Below, piece after piece: positions 17,514 to 25,911 of a DNA stretch of 64,000 bases. Source of the stretch: Mucilaginibacter gossypii (GTDB taxonomy: Bacteria; Bacteroidota; Bacteroidia; Sphingobacteriales; Sphingobacteriaceae); assembly GCF_900100945.1 (NCBI RefSeq), contig NZ_FNCG01000015.1:124001-188000 (forward strand). Reading direction: 5' to 3'. Position numbers and translations under genes: made by a program. The first letter of the stretch is position 1. Each line of letters opens with the position of its first letter. A model generated the notes under the pieces. It had not been told where the DNA came from and ran no database searches. It saw only the letters and a program-made list of their open reading frames with translations.

Positions 17514-19163
17514 ATGTTCAAATTTTGCAAGTATTTAAGCGCAACCACTTTATCAGCAGCATTATTAGTTAATTTACCGGCATCGGCACAACAGGCCCCT
17601 GTTACCGATCCTGCCCCGCCAAAAGCCTGGCATCTGCTTGATTTAAAGGAGAGCGGCTTTTACGGCATCAGCTTAAAGCAGGCTTATATGTTTGTGCAAG
17701 GCAAAAAAAGCAAGCCGGTTGTTGTTGCAACTATTGACAGTGGTGCCGATACCTCACAAACGGATCTTAAAACAGTGCTATGGATAAATAAAAAAGAAAT
17801 TCCGGGAAACGGCATTGATGACGACCATAACGGCTACGTTGACGATATACACGGATGGAACTTTTTAGGCGGCCCCGGCGGCAAAGCCGACTTTACCGAA
17901 ACCACAGAAGAGGTACGTGAATACAATAAATTAAAAGGTAAATATGCCTCGGTTACGGATTCGACTGCTACCAATAAAAAAGAATATGCTTACTGGCTGC
18001 GTGTTAAAACGGTTTATGATTCAACAGTAAACAAGGCCAATACCGAAATCGGCCAGCTTTCGCCGGTAATGAACGCGTTGATGGTTACCAGCGGGTATAT
18101 TAAGCGCGGTCTGAACTTACCGGCAAACGGCACTTTTAGCCAGGCCGACCTTGTTAAGGTTAAAGCCACTAATGACACCCTAAGCCAAAGCAAATATGTT
18201 TGGGAATCAGTATTTTCGCAGGAGGGAGCCGGTTCCACCAACGCCAAAATCATTAAAGACCTAAGCGAATATCTTGCAAAGCTCAACAACGATGTATCGC
18301 CTGATCTTACTTCGCGTAAGCGCGTTGTGGGGGATGACCCTGATACAATGGATGGCAAACCATATGGCAATAACCTGGTAAAATTTGCCGATGCGGCACA
18401 TGGCACCGGTGTGGCCGGGCTCATTGGCGCGGTGCGTAACAACAATTATGGTATCAACGGTGTGGCCGATAATGTAAAACTGATGATCATTAAGGCCATC
18501 CCTAATGGCGATGAATATGATAAAGACGTAGCCAATGCTATACGCTACGCGGTTGATAACGGCGCCAGGGTGGTTAACATGAGTTTCGGAAAAAAGATCT
18601 CGCCGCATAAGGAATGGGTAGATGCCGCTTTCAAATATGCTGCCTCAAAGAATGTTTTATTAGTGATGGCTGCCGGTAACGATAACCAGGACATGGATCT
18701 TCAGCCCGAATTTCCAAATGATACTTTCTTAGATGGCTCATCAAGCGATGCTGATAACGTGATCAGCGTTGGTGCGTCGGGGCCCAGAATGGGGCAAAAC
18801 CTTGCCGGCGATTTTTCCAACTACGGCAAAAAAAGCGTGGATATATTTGCGCCGGGGGTAAAAGTTACCTCCATTACTACCGATGCTGAGGTTGATACAG
18901 AAGACGGCACCAGCTTTTCGTCGCCAATAACGGCAGGCATTGCGGCTTTGATATTAGAATACTATCCAAGCCTGAGTGCTAAGCAGGTAAAGGAAGCTAT
19001 TTTAGGCTCGGCAACACCGCTAAGGGGCACCATGGTATTAAAACCCGGCAGCAAAACCGAAAAGGTTGATTTTACAACGCTATCCAAAACCGGGGGCATT
19101 GTAAATGCTTACAAAGCATTGCAACTGGCCTCAAAGATGAAAGGCGACAGCTTAGCAAATTGA
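17514..19163 (+). CDS. Secreted S8 (subtilisin-like) serine peptidase
   Basis: A 549-residue protein with a Sec signal peptide (about residues 1-26, ending PASAQQ). The catalytic triad is visible: Asp75 in VVATIDSGAD, His296 in HGTGVAG and Ser467 in GTSFSSP. The oxyanion-hole Asn lies in VMAAGNDNQDMD. About 220 residues separate Asp and His, against some 35 in classical subtilisins. The insert (about 100-290) is helical and rich in Lys, Thr and Asn, with no domain I recognise. It has no visible C-terminal sorting domain. A strong terminator follows. Confidence 0.9.
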   Translation: MFKFCKYLSATTLSAALLVNLPASAQQAPVTDPAPPKAWHLLDLKESGFYGISLKQAYMFVQGKKSKPVVVATIDSGADTSQTDLKTVLWINKKEIPGNGIDDDHNGYVDDIHGWNFLGGPGGKADFTETTEEVREYNKLKGKYASVTDSTATNKKEYAYWLRVKTVYDSTVNKANTEIGQLSPVMNALMVTSGYIKRGLNLPANGTFSQADLVKVKATNDTLSQSKYVWESVFSQEGAGSTNAKIIKDLSEYLAKLNNDVSPDLTSRKRVVGDDPDTMDGKPYGNNLVKFADAAHGTGVAGLIGAVRNNNYGINGVADNVKLMIIKAIPNGDEYDKDVANAIRYAVDNGARVVNMSFGKKISPHKEWVDAAFKYAASKNVLLVMAAGNDNQDMDLQPEFPNDTFLDGSSSDADNVISVGASGPRMGQNLAGDFSNYGKKSVDIFAPGVKVTSITTDAEVDTEDGTSFSSPITAGIAALILEYYPSLSAKQVKEAILGSATPLRGTMVLKPGSKTEKVDFTTLSKTGGIVNAYKALQLASKMKGDSLAN

Positions 19164-19173
19164 TTTTTAACAA

Positions 19174-19213
19174 TGTTACAGCGATTTTTGCGCACATAAA
19201 AATCGCTGTAACA
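19174..19213. terminator. Intrinsic terminator after the subtilase
   Basis: TGTTACAGCGATTTTT and AAAAATCGCTGTAACA form a perfect 16-bp stem with an 8-nt loop. Confidence 0.8.
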
Positions 19214-19297
19214 TAACCTTTTACCTTTAACCAGGCGCCTTTCGCCTCTTCAAAGGGGCAAAATAAAAAAACACTTTCCAGTTATGGTATTTTTCTC

Positions 19298-19305
19298 TAC
19301 ATTTG
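19298..19305 (+). promoter_or_regulatory. Bacteroidota -7 box for the DUF177-rpmF-plsX-fabH operon
   Basis: TACATTTG is an exact TAnnTTTG match. The TTG at 19303 that extends the reading frame belongs to this box and is not the translation start. Confidence 0.6.
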
Positions 19306-19323
19306 CGGGCTAATTGTTGCTCA

Positions 19324-19848
19324 TTGAAATCGCTTAAAAAATATTCGATTCCCTTTACGGGGCTTAAACTTGGGAAACACCAGTTTGAGTATGACATACA
19401 GGATGACTTTTTTGATGAGTTTGAATATTCGCTCGTAAAAAAAGCAACCCTGCACTGCGAGGTTGAACTGGATAAGCAGGAAACTATGCTGATCCTGAAT
19501 TTTAAGATAGACGGCACAATTGATACCACCTGCGACAGGTGTTTATCGCAACTGCCGCAGCAGGTTGATATTACTGAACAGCAAATAGCTAAGTTCAGCG
19601 ATGAATTGATAGATGAAGACGAGGAGATCATTACCCTTGGCAAAAACGATCATGAGATTGATGTAGCCGGGCTGATTTATGAATACATTAACGTTGCAGT
19701 GCCGTTTACATCGGTTTGCGACAACGAGGGTGAAACCCCTTATTGTGATAAAGAAATGCTTGAAAAACTAAATAGCTTTTCGGCAAATGGTGAACAAAGT
19801 GAGCAAACAGACCCACGGTGGGATGCGCTCAGGAAAATGAATAAATAA
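19324..19848 (+). CDS. yceD: DUF177 (YceD family) 23S rRNA accumulation protein
   Basis: The start is set at the TTG at 19324, giving 174 residues that begin KSLKKYSIPFTGLKLGKHQF, the usual start of Bacteroidota DUF177 proteins. The earlier TTG lies in the promoter. A conserved CDRCLSQLPQ motif is present near residue 72. The acidic stretch DEDEEIITLG follows, and the C-terminus carries TDPRWDALRKM, typical of the family. YceD homologues are almost always encoded just before rpmF and are needed for normal 23S rRNA levels. The spacing to rpmF is 16 bp, so the two are co-transcribed. Confidence 0.88.
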   Translation: MKSLKKYSIPFTGLKLGKHQFEYDIQDDFFDEFEYSLVKKATLHCEVELDKQETMLILNFKIDGTIDTTCDRCLSQLPQQVDITEQQIAKFSDELIDEDEEIITLGKNDHEIDVAGLIYEYINVAVPFTSVCDNEGETPYCDKEMLEKLNSFSANGEQSEQTDPRWDALRKMNK

Positions 19849-19864
19849 TTAATATTAGGATATT

Positions 19865-20056
19865 ATGCCACATCCAAAGCGGAAATTTTCGAAATCAAGG
19901 AGAGATAAACGCAGAACGCATTACAAAGCGGAAGCTCCAACTTTAACTACCTGCCAAACTACAGGCGCTGTGCATTTGCCGCACAGGGCATATACTGTTG
20001 ATGGTAATGTTTACTACAACGGTAAAGTTCTTATTGAGAAAGCAGCAGTAGCATAA
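19865..20056 (+). CDS. rpmF: 50S ribosomal protein L32
   Basis: A 63-residue basic protein beginning MPHPKRKFSKSRRDKRR, the signature of L32. Only one Cys (TTCQTTG) is present, so this is the zinc-free form that lacks the four-Cys ribbon. It sits between DUF177 and plsX, the conserved arrangement that couples ribosome and membrane lipid synthesis. It starts 16 bp after the DUF177 stop. Confidence 0.95.
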   Translation: MPHPKRKFSKSRRDKRRTHYKAEAPTLTTCQTTGAVHLPHRAYTVDGNVYYNGKVLIEKAAVA

Positions 20057-20072
20057 GTTTAATTTTCTGAAA

Positions 20073-21011
20073 ATGAAGATTGGCTTAGATATTATGGGCG
20101 GTGATTACGCTCCCAAAGCAGCTGTTTTAGGAGCTATCGAAGCGTATAAAACTTTATCTGCCGACCAGAAACTGGTGCTTATTGGCGATAAGGAAGTTAC
20201 AGTAAGTATTCTTCAGGAAAATGGTGTAAGCCCTGATAACTTCGAGTTTGTACATACAACCGAAGTTATTGGTATGGGTGAGCACCCCACCAAAGCTATT
20301 GTTCAGAAGCCTGATTCGAGCATATCAGTTGGGTTCCAACTGTTAAAAAGCGGCGAAATTCAGGCCTTCTCATCGGCTGGCAATACCGGCGCCATGCTTG
20401 TTGGTGCCATGTTCAGCGTAAAAACTATTCCGGGTGTTGTACGCCCGGCAATGACTACTATTGTACCCAAACTTAAAGGCGGTTTGGGTATTTTGTTGGA
20501 TGTAGGTGCCAATGCCGATTGTAAGCCAGATGTGCTTGTTCAGTTCGGTGTACTCGGCAGTTTATTTGCACAGGCAGTTTATGATATCAGCAACCCGCGT
20601 GTTGCTCTCATGAACATCGGCGAAGAAGAAGAAAAAGGTAATATCCTTAGCCAGGCCACCTACCCATTAATGAAAGCTACATCGTTGTTTAACTTTGTGG
20701 GTAATGTTGAAGGACGCGATCTTTTCAGTGAAAGCGCCGACGTTTATGTATGCGATGGTTTTACCGGCAATGTAATATTAAAGCTTGCCGAATCGTTCTA
20801 TGTTATAACGCGGAAGAAACAGCTAAAGGACGAGTTTTTTGACAGGTTTAATTATGAACAATACGGTGGCAGCCCTATACTGGGTGTAAATGCCCCCGTT
20901 GTTGTTGGTCACGGCATCTCGAGCCCCGAGGCAATAAAAAACATGGTCCTTTTATCAAGGAATATGGTGGAGAGTAACCTCGTTGATAAAATAAAACAAG
21001 CATTCCAGTAA
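20073..21011 (+). CDS. plsX: Phosphate acyltransferase PlsX
   Basis: A 312-residue protein beginning MKIGLDIMGGDYAPKAAVLG, the PlsX signature. It converts acyl-ACP and phosphate to acyl-phosphate, the acyl donor for PlsY in phospholipid synthesis. Further conserved stretches are SAGNTGAMLVGAMF, LLDVGANADCKPDVLVQFG and VCDGFTGNVILKLAE. The length is normal. It lies 16 bp after rpmF and 10 bp before fabH, within one operon. Confidence 0.95.
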   Translation: MKIGLDIMGGDYAPKAAVLGAIEAYKTLSADQKLVLIGDKEVTVSILQENGVSPDNFEFVHTTEVIGMGEHPTKAIVQKPDSSISVGFQLLKSGEIQAFSSAGNTGAMLVGAMFSVKTIPGVVRPAMTTIVPKLKGGLGILLDVGANADCKPDVLVQFGVLGSLFAQAVYDISNPRVALMNIGEEEEKGNILSQATYPLMKATSLFNFVGNVEGRDLFSESADVYVCDGFTGNVILKLAESFYVITRKKQLKDEFFDRFNYEQYGGSPILGVNAPVVVGHGISSPEAIKNMVLLSRNMVESNLVDKIKQAFQ

Positions 21012-21021
21012 TTTTATAAAG

Positions 21022-22011
21022 ATGAGTAAAGTTCATGCCGCTATTACCGCAGTACATGGTTACGTTCCCGACTATGTATTAACCAACCAGGAACTGGAAA
21101 CAATGGTTGATACAAATGACGAATGGATAACCAGCCGTACCGGTATCAAAGAGCGGCGCATATTAAAAGGCGAAGGCCTTGCTACATCTGATATGGCGGT
21201 CCCTGCCGTTACCGAGCTGCTCAGAAAACGCGGCATCGGTGCCGAGGAGATCGATCTTATCATCTTTTGTACTACTACCCCCGATATGATCTTCCCGGCT
21301 ACAGCAAACCTTTTAGCGCATAAAATTGGTGCTAAAAACGCATGGGGATTTGATTTGCAGGCAGCCTGTTCAGGCTTCCTGTACGGTTTAACATCAGGCG
21401 CACAATTTATTGAAAGCGGTAAGCACAAAAAAGTATTGGTAGTAGGCGGCGATAAAATGTCGGCTATTGTTAATTATGAAGACCGTGCTACCTGTATTAT
21501 TTTTGGCGATGGCTGCGGTGCTGTATTACTTGAGCCAAACGAAGAGGGTAACGGTATCATCGATTCTATTTTAAAGAGCGATGGTTCGGGTGCACAGTAT
21601 TTAAACCTAAAAGCCGGCGGCTCATTGAAACCGGCAAGCCATGAAACGGTTGACGCTAAAGAACACTTCGCCTACCAGGAAGGCCAGGCCGTGTTTAAAT
21701 TTGCAGTAACCAATATGGCCGATGTTGCGCACGAGGTAATGGAACGCAACCACCTAACCGGTGATGATATTGCCTGGCTGGTACCACACCAGGCCAACAA
21801 GCGTATTATCGATGCTACTGCAAACCGTACAGGTATAAGTTCAGATAAAGTGATCATTAACATCGAGCGCTATGGCAATACCACCAACGGCACCATCCCA
21901 CTTTGCCTGTGGGAATGGGAAAGCAAGTTTAAAAAAGGGGATAACCTTATTTTAGCAGCCTTTGGCGGTGGCTTTACCTGGGGTTCAGTTTATTTAAAAT
22001 GGGCTTATTGA
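21022..22011 (+). CDS. fabH: Beta-ketoacyl-ACP synthase III
   Basis: A 329-residue condensing enzyme that starts fatty acid synthesis by joining an acyl-CoA primer to malonyl-ACP. The Cys-His-Asn triad is visible: Cys in LQAACSGFLYGL, His in WLVPHQANKRII and Asn in GNTTNGTIPL. The N-terminus (ITAVHGYVPDYVLTNQEL) and TSRTGIKERR are typical. It follows plsX in the same operon. Primer preference (acetyl or branched) cannot be read from the sequence. Confidence 0.95.
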   Translation: MSKVHAAITAVHGYVPDYVLTNQELETMVDTNDEWITSRTGIKERRILKGEGLATSDMAVPAVTELLRKRGIGAEEIDLIIFCTTTPDMIFPATANLLAHKIGAKNAWGFDLQAACSGFLYGLTSGAQFIESGKHKKVLVVGGDKMSAIVNYEDRATCIIFGDGCGAVLLEPNEEGNGIIDSILKSDGSGAQYLNLKAGGSLKPASHETVDAKEHFAYQEGQAVFKFAVTNMADVAHEVMERNHLTGDDIAWLVPHQANKRIIDATANRTGISSDKVIINIERYGNTTNGTIPLCLWEWESKFKKGDNLILAAFGGGFTWGSVYLKWAY

Positions 22012-22018
22012 TGTACGG

Positions 22019-22226
22019 ATTATAGATGTTCAAATTTCAGATGTGCAGATGTGCAAATTTTCTATTAAAAAGCATATTTGATATATCAAAAAATTAAAAC
22101 ATCCGTAAAAAGTGCATGTTATCTGCTTATGAACAACGCAACTAACGGGCTACTTATGGTATCCGCTCACTAATTAATCAACACATAACTTGCATATTTG
22201 CGCATTTGCATATCTGCACATTTGAC
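22019..22226. repeat. Intergenic inverted repeat family R2 (CAGATGTGCAAATT type), copy 1
   Basis: The left arm contains TTCAGATGTGCAGATGTGC (near 22036). The right arm contains the complement as GCATATCTGCACATTTG (near 22208). The repeat fills the fabH-accB gap. A second copy is at 22748-22886, and single arms are near 13778 and 50907. Confidence 0.7.
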
Positions 22227-22272
22227 TATAACTTAGATATAAACTTTGTCCAAAACCAATTAATCCTTCAAC

Positions 22273-22746
22273 ATGGATATTAAACAAATTCAGGACCTTA
22301 TTCGCTTTGTTTCCAAATCGGGCGTGAACGAAGTATCAATCGAGCAAAAAGATTTTAAGATCACAATAAAAACCAACGAGGTGCAACCTACAGTGGTTCA
22401 TGCCACTATTCCGGCAGTTACGCAACCTGTTACACAGGCATTACCAACTGCACCGGCTCCTGCGCCTGTTGAGCCTGCTGCTCCTGCTGCTCCGGATACG
22501 TCGAAATACATTACCGTAAAATCACCAATGATCGGTACTTTTTATCGTTCATCAAGCCCGGATAAACCCCTGTTTGTTAATGTTGGCGACGAGATTAAAC
22601 CAGGTAGCGTAGTATGTATCATTGAGGCTATGAAACTGTTCAATGAAATTGAATCTGAAGTTTCAGGCCGTATAGTAAAAGTACTTGTTGATAACGCTTC
22701 ACCAGTTGAGTACGATCAACCACTGTTTTTAGTAGAACCAGTTTAA
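22273..22746 (+). CDS. accB: Biotin carboxyl carrier protein of acetyl-CoA carboxylase
   Basis: A 157-residue protein. The N-terminal domain (about 1-45) is followed by a Pro/Ala/Val-rich linker (about 46-78) and a C-terminal biotinyl domain with the biotinylation motif EAMKLFNEIE. The lysine of AMK carries biotin. It delivers carboxybiotin from AccC to the carboxyltransferase that makes malonyl-CoA. It is separated from accC by 148 bp filled with repeat R2. Confidence 0.95.
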   Translation: MDIKQIQDLIRFVSKSGVNEVSIEQKDFKITIKTNEVQPTVVHATIPAVTQPVTQALPTAPAPAPVEPAAPAAPDTSKYITVKSPMIGTFYRSSSPDKPLFVNVGDEIKPGSVVCIIEAMKLFNEIESEVSGRIVKVLVDNASPVEYDQPLFLVEPV

Positions 22747-22747
22747 T

Positions 22748-22886
22748 TGATGCACATATGTGCAGATTACAGATGTGCAGATGATATTTAATTCGTTTGC
22801 ACATTTATAATTTACATATTTGCCCTTCAATCATTCATTAATATTTTTCATCTGCATATTTGCACATCTGTAATTTGCACATTCAA
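22748..22886. repeat. Intergenic inverted repeat family R2, copy 2
   Basis: The left arm GATTACAGATGTGCAGATG (near 22766) faces the right arm TTTGCACATCTGTAATTTGC (near 22859). It occupies nearly the whole accB-accC gap, so it is transcribed in the accBC message and could fold into a long stem. Confidence 0.7.
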
Positions 22887-22894
22887 GAAAAACA

Positions 22895-24229
22895 ATGTTT
22901 AAAAAAATATTAATAGCTAACCGTGGCGAAATCGCCCTTCGTATTATCCGCACCTGTAAGGAAATGGGTATTAAAACGGTTGCTGTATATTCAACTGCAG
23001 ATCGCGACAGCCTTCACGTTCGTTTTGCCGACGAAGCTGTTTGTATCGGTCCGCCGCCAAGCCGCGATTCTTATTTAAATATTCCTAATATCATTTCGGC
23101 TGCCGAACTAACCAATGCAGATGCGATCCATCCAGGTTACGGTTTCCTGTCTGAAAATGCTAAATTTTCGGCCATTTGCGCTGAGTATGGTATCAAATTT
23201 ATCGGTGCTACTGCCGAGCAGATCAACCAGATGGGTGATAAAGCTTCGGCCAAAGATACCATGAAAAAAGCCGGTGTGCCTATTGTTCCCGGATCTGATG
23301 GTCTGCTTGCCGATGTAAAATCGGGTATTGCTATCGCCAATAAAATAGGTTACCCTGTTATATTAAAAGCAACTGCCGGCGGTGGTGGCCGCGGGATGCG
23401 CATTGTTTGGAAAGACGAAGAGTTTGAGAACGCCTGGGACTCGGCTCGTGCCGAATCAGGTGCAGCCTTTGGTAACGATGGCTTATACCTTGAAAAATAT
23501 GTTCAGGACCCGCGCCACATCGAAATTCAGGTTGTGGGCGATCAGTTTGGCAAAGTATGCCATCTTTCTGAACGTGACTGCTCTATTCAGCGCCGTCACC
23601 AGAAACTGGTTGAGGAATCACCTTCCCCTTTCATGACCGAAAAACTCCGTAAAAAAATGGGTGAGGCAGCTATTAAAGGCGCCAAAGCTGTTAAATATGA
23701 AGGTGCCGGCACTGTAGAGTTTTTGGTTGATAAAGATCGCAACTTCTACTTTATGGAGATGAACACCCGCATCCAGGTAGAACACCCGGTTACCGAAGAG
23801 GTGATTAACTTCGACCTGATCAAAGAGCAAATTAAGGTAGCTGCAGGAATCCCTATTTCAGGTAAAAATTACGAGCCAACAATGCATGCCATTGAATGCC
23901 GTATCAATGCCGAAGATCCGTTTAACAGTTTCCGTCCGTCACCGGGTAAAATAACCAATTTCCACTCTCCCGGTGGCCATGGTGTACGTATTGATACACA
24001 CGTGTATACAGGCTATGTTATCCCGCCAAACTACGATTCGATGATTGCAAAGGTAATTTGCGTGGCCCAAACCCGCGATGAAGCTTTAAGCACCATGGAG
24101 CGCGCATTGAGCGAATTTGTGATAGAAGGCGTGAAAACTACTATTCCATTCCATTTAAAATTATTGAAGGATCCTAACTTCCGCGCTGGTAACTTTACCA
24201 CCAAGTTTATGGATACATTTGAATTATAA
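22895..24229 (+). CDS. accC: Biotin carboxylase subunit of acetyl-CoA carboxylase
   Basis: A 444-residue ATP-grasp enzyme that carboxylates the biotin of AccB using bicarbonate and ATP. It begins MFKKILIANRGEIALRIIRT. The glycine-rich ATP loop KATAGGGGRGMRIV, the catalytic region RDCSIQRRHQKLVEE, and EMNTRIQVEHPVTEE are all present. The length matches the single-subunit form, with no fused BCCP. No accA or accD is in the window. Confidence 0.96.
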   Translation: MFKKILIANRGEIALRIIRTCKEMGIKTVAVYSTADRDSLHVRFADEAVCIGPPPSRDSYLNIPNIISAAELTNADAIHPGYGFLSENAKFSAICAEYGIKFIGATAEQINQMGDKASAKDTMKKAGVPIVPGSDGLLADVKSGIAIANKIGYPVILKATAGGGGRGMRIVWKDEEFENAWDSARAESGAAFGNDGLYLEKYVQDPRHIEIQVVGDQFGKVCHLSERDCSIQRRHQKLVEESPSPFMTEKLRKKMGEAAIKGAKAVKYEGAGTVEFLVDKDRNFYFMEMNTRIQVEHPVTEEVINFDLIKEQIKVAAGIPISGKNYEPTMHAIECRINAEDPFNSFRPSPGKITNFHSPGGHGVRIDTHVYTGYVIPPNYDSMIAKVICVAQTRDEALSTMERALSEFVIEGVKTTIPFHLKLLKDPNFRAGNFTTKFMDTFEL

Positions 24230-24303
24230 AAATAAATTCAAACTATCTTCATACTATAAAACGTATTTAGCACTATAGCGTTGATACAGCGGTATATATT
24301 ACA

Positions 24304-25173
24304 ATGAGCGAAAACAAGATCATCAAGGCCATAAAGGATAAAGGTAAAACGTTAGAGGCAGAAATGTCGTTCTTTGATCACCTCGAAGCCTTGAGATGGC
24401 ACCTCGTAAGAGCTTCGGTAGCAATTGTAATATTTACCGCTGTTGTTTTTTACTACTACGACTGGATCTTTGATACCATTATCATGGGCCCCAGTAAATC
24501 AACCTTCTGGACTTACCGGATGCTTTGCAAAATTGGTGCAGCTTTGCACCGGGATGGTTTTTGCATTGACAAAGTAAATATTAAATTAATCAACACCGAA
24601 ATGGCGGGGCAGTTTACCCTCCAAATTAACTCGGCATTAATTATTGGTATTACATTAGGCGTTCCTTACCTGATATGGGAGATATGGCGTTTTATTAAAC
24701 CCGCATTGCATGACGCCGAGCGTAAAGCCGCAACCGGCTTTGTATTTTATGCCTGTGTGCTTTTCTTTTTAGGGATCACTTTTGGTTACTTTGTGATCAC
24801 ACCGATGTCTATTAATTTCCTGTCGAGTTATACAGTAAGTACGGTTATCCAAAACTTATTTGATATCGATTCTTATATCTCGTCAGTAGCTACCCTTACC
24901 CTCGCTACAGGCGTTGTTTTCCAATTGCCTATACTGGTTTATATATTGGCTAACCTGGGTATCATGACGCCTAAGTTCATGAAAGAAACCCGCCGTTATG
25001 CTATTGTGGTGATCCTGGTCATAGCCGCCGTGGTTACCCCAACTCCTGATATGCTCACCATGACAGTTGTTAGTATCCCGCTGTTTGTGTTGTATGAGGT
25101 TAGTATTGTTGTAGCAGGCCTTGTTGAAAAACGTAAGATCAAAAAGGAACTTGATTTCGAAAAAGGCGAATAG
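24304..25173 (+). CDS. tatC: Sec-independent protein translocase subunit TatC
   Basis: A 289-residue polytopic membrane protein with six predicted hydrophobic segments. Conserved TatC features are EMSFFDHLEALRWHLVRA (N-terminal twin-arginine recognition region), GVPYLIWEIWRFIKPAL, FGYFVITPMSINFL and VVTPTPDMLTM. With TatA it exports folded proteins across the inner membrane. TatA is not adjacent. The first 30 residues, including KIIKAIKDKGKTLE, extend slightly beyond the E. coli form, as is normal in Bacteroidota. Confidence 0.94.
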   Translation: MSENKIIKAIKDKGKTLEAEMSFFDHLEALRWHLVRASVAIVIFTAVVFYYYDWIFDTIIMGPSKSTFWTYRMLCKIGAALHRDGFCIDKVNIKLINTEMAGQFTLQINSALIIGITLGVPYLIWEIWRFIKPALHDAERKAATGFVFYACVLFFLGITFGYFVITPMSINFLSSYTVSTVIQNLFDIDSYISSVATLTLATGVVFQLPILVYILANLGIMTPKFMKETRRYAIVVILVIAAVVTPTPDMLTMTVVSIPLFVLYEVSIVVAGLVEKRKIKKELDFEKGE

Positions 25174-25332
25174 TAAAATCGCTTTATTTTACAGTTAACA
25201 AGTAGTTTTTATTGGACTGTATCGAAAAAGTGAGATCTGCATATTTTTGACTGTAATAATCCCCCTTTTCGGTAGATACACGCCGGTTGGTTTATAACAA
25301 ATTATTTACCTTTAAAAAGCGATAAAACGTTA

Positions 25333-25340
25333 TACTTTTG
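25333..25340 (+). promoter_or_regulatory. Bacteroidota -7 box placed 4 nt before the rpiB start
   Basis: TACTTTTG matches TAnnTTTG and is followed by ATAA and then the ATG. Transcription starting a few bases after the box would give a leaderless or near-leaderless mRNA. Confidence 0.5.
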
Positions 25341-25344
25341 ATAA

Positions 25345-25782
25345 ATGAAGCAAGGATTAAAAATAGCTATCGGTTCGGACCACGCCGGGTATGATTACAA
25401 ACAAATTTTAACAAAGGCACTGTCTTCTGTCGAAGTAAAAGATTTCGGCACCTATTCATCCGAATCGGTTGATTATCCCGATTTTGCCCACCCTGTAGCC
25501 AATGCCGTTGAAAGCGGTGAATGCGACCTGGGGATCCTGATTTGCGGCGCCGCCAATGGCGTTGCCATAACCGCCAACAAACACCAGGGCATTCGTGCTG
25601 CCATTTGCTGGAAAGAAGAAATAGCAGTACTGGCCCGTAGCCATAATAATGCCAACATAGTTTGCGTACCTGCCCGCTTTGTTACCCCCGAAGAAGCGAA
25701 CGCTATAGTAACTACATTTTTAAATACTGAATTTGAAGGCGGCAGGCATGCTAACCGTGTGGAAAAGATAGCCTGCATGTAA
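25345..25782 (+). CDS. rpiB: Ribose-5-phosphate isomerase B
   Basis: A 145-residue protein of the RpiB/LacAB family that interconverts ribose 5-phosphate and ribulose 5-phosphate. It begins with KIAIGSDHAGYDYKQ (phosphate-binding Asp-His), then DYPDFAHPVANAV and LICGAANGVAITANK. The cysteine in ICGAANG is the catalytic base position. HNNANIVCVPARFV and GGRHANRVEKI complete the pattern. The length is standard. Confidence 0.94.
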   Translation: MKQGLKIAIGSDHAGYDYKQILTKALSSVEVKDFGTYSSESVDYPDFAHPVANAVESGECDLGILICGAANGVAITANKHQGIRAAICWKEEIAVLARSHNNANIVCVPARFVTPEEANAIVTTFLNTEFEGGRHANRVEKIACM

Positions 25783-25783
25783 T

Positions 25784-25886
25784 TAGGTTAAAGGGAAAAG
25801 GCGAAAGGTTAAAGGTTTTTTTTATCTCTTCGTTTGTTTTGCAAAAGGCAGCTGCCTTTTGCCTTTCACCTTTGCCCTTTAACCTC
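25784..25886. repeat. Intergenic inverted repeat family R1, copy 2
   Basis: The left arm has GGGAAAAGGCGAAAGG (near 25793). The right arm has CCTTTTGCCTTTCACC (near 25855). In the middle lies the 18-bp palindrome AAAAGGCAGCTGCCTTTT (25845-25862). Same family as 6945-7152. Confidence 0.7.
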
Positions 25887-25911
25887 AAAAAAAGAACTAT
25901 TAACTAAAAGA

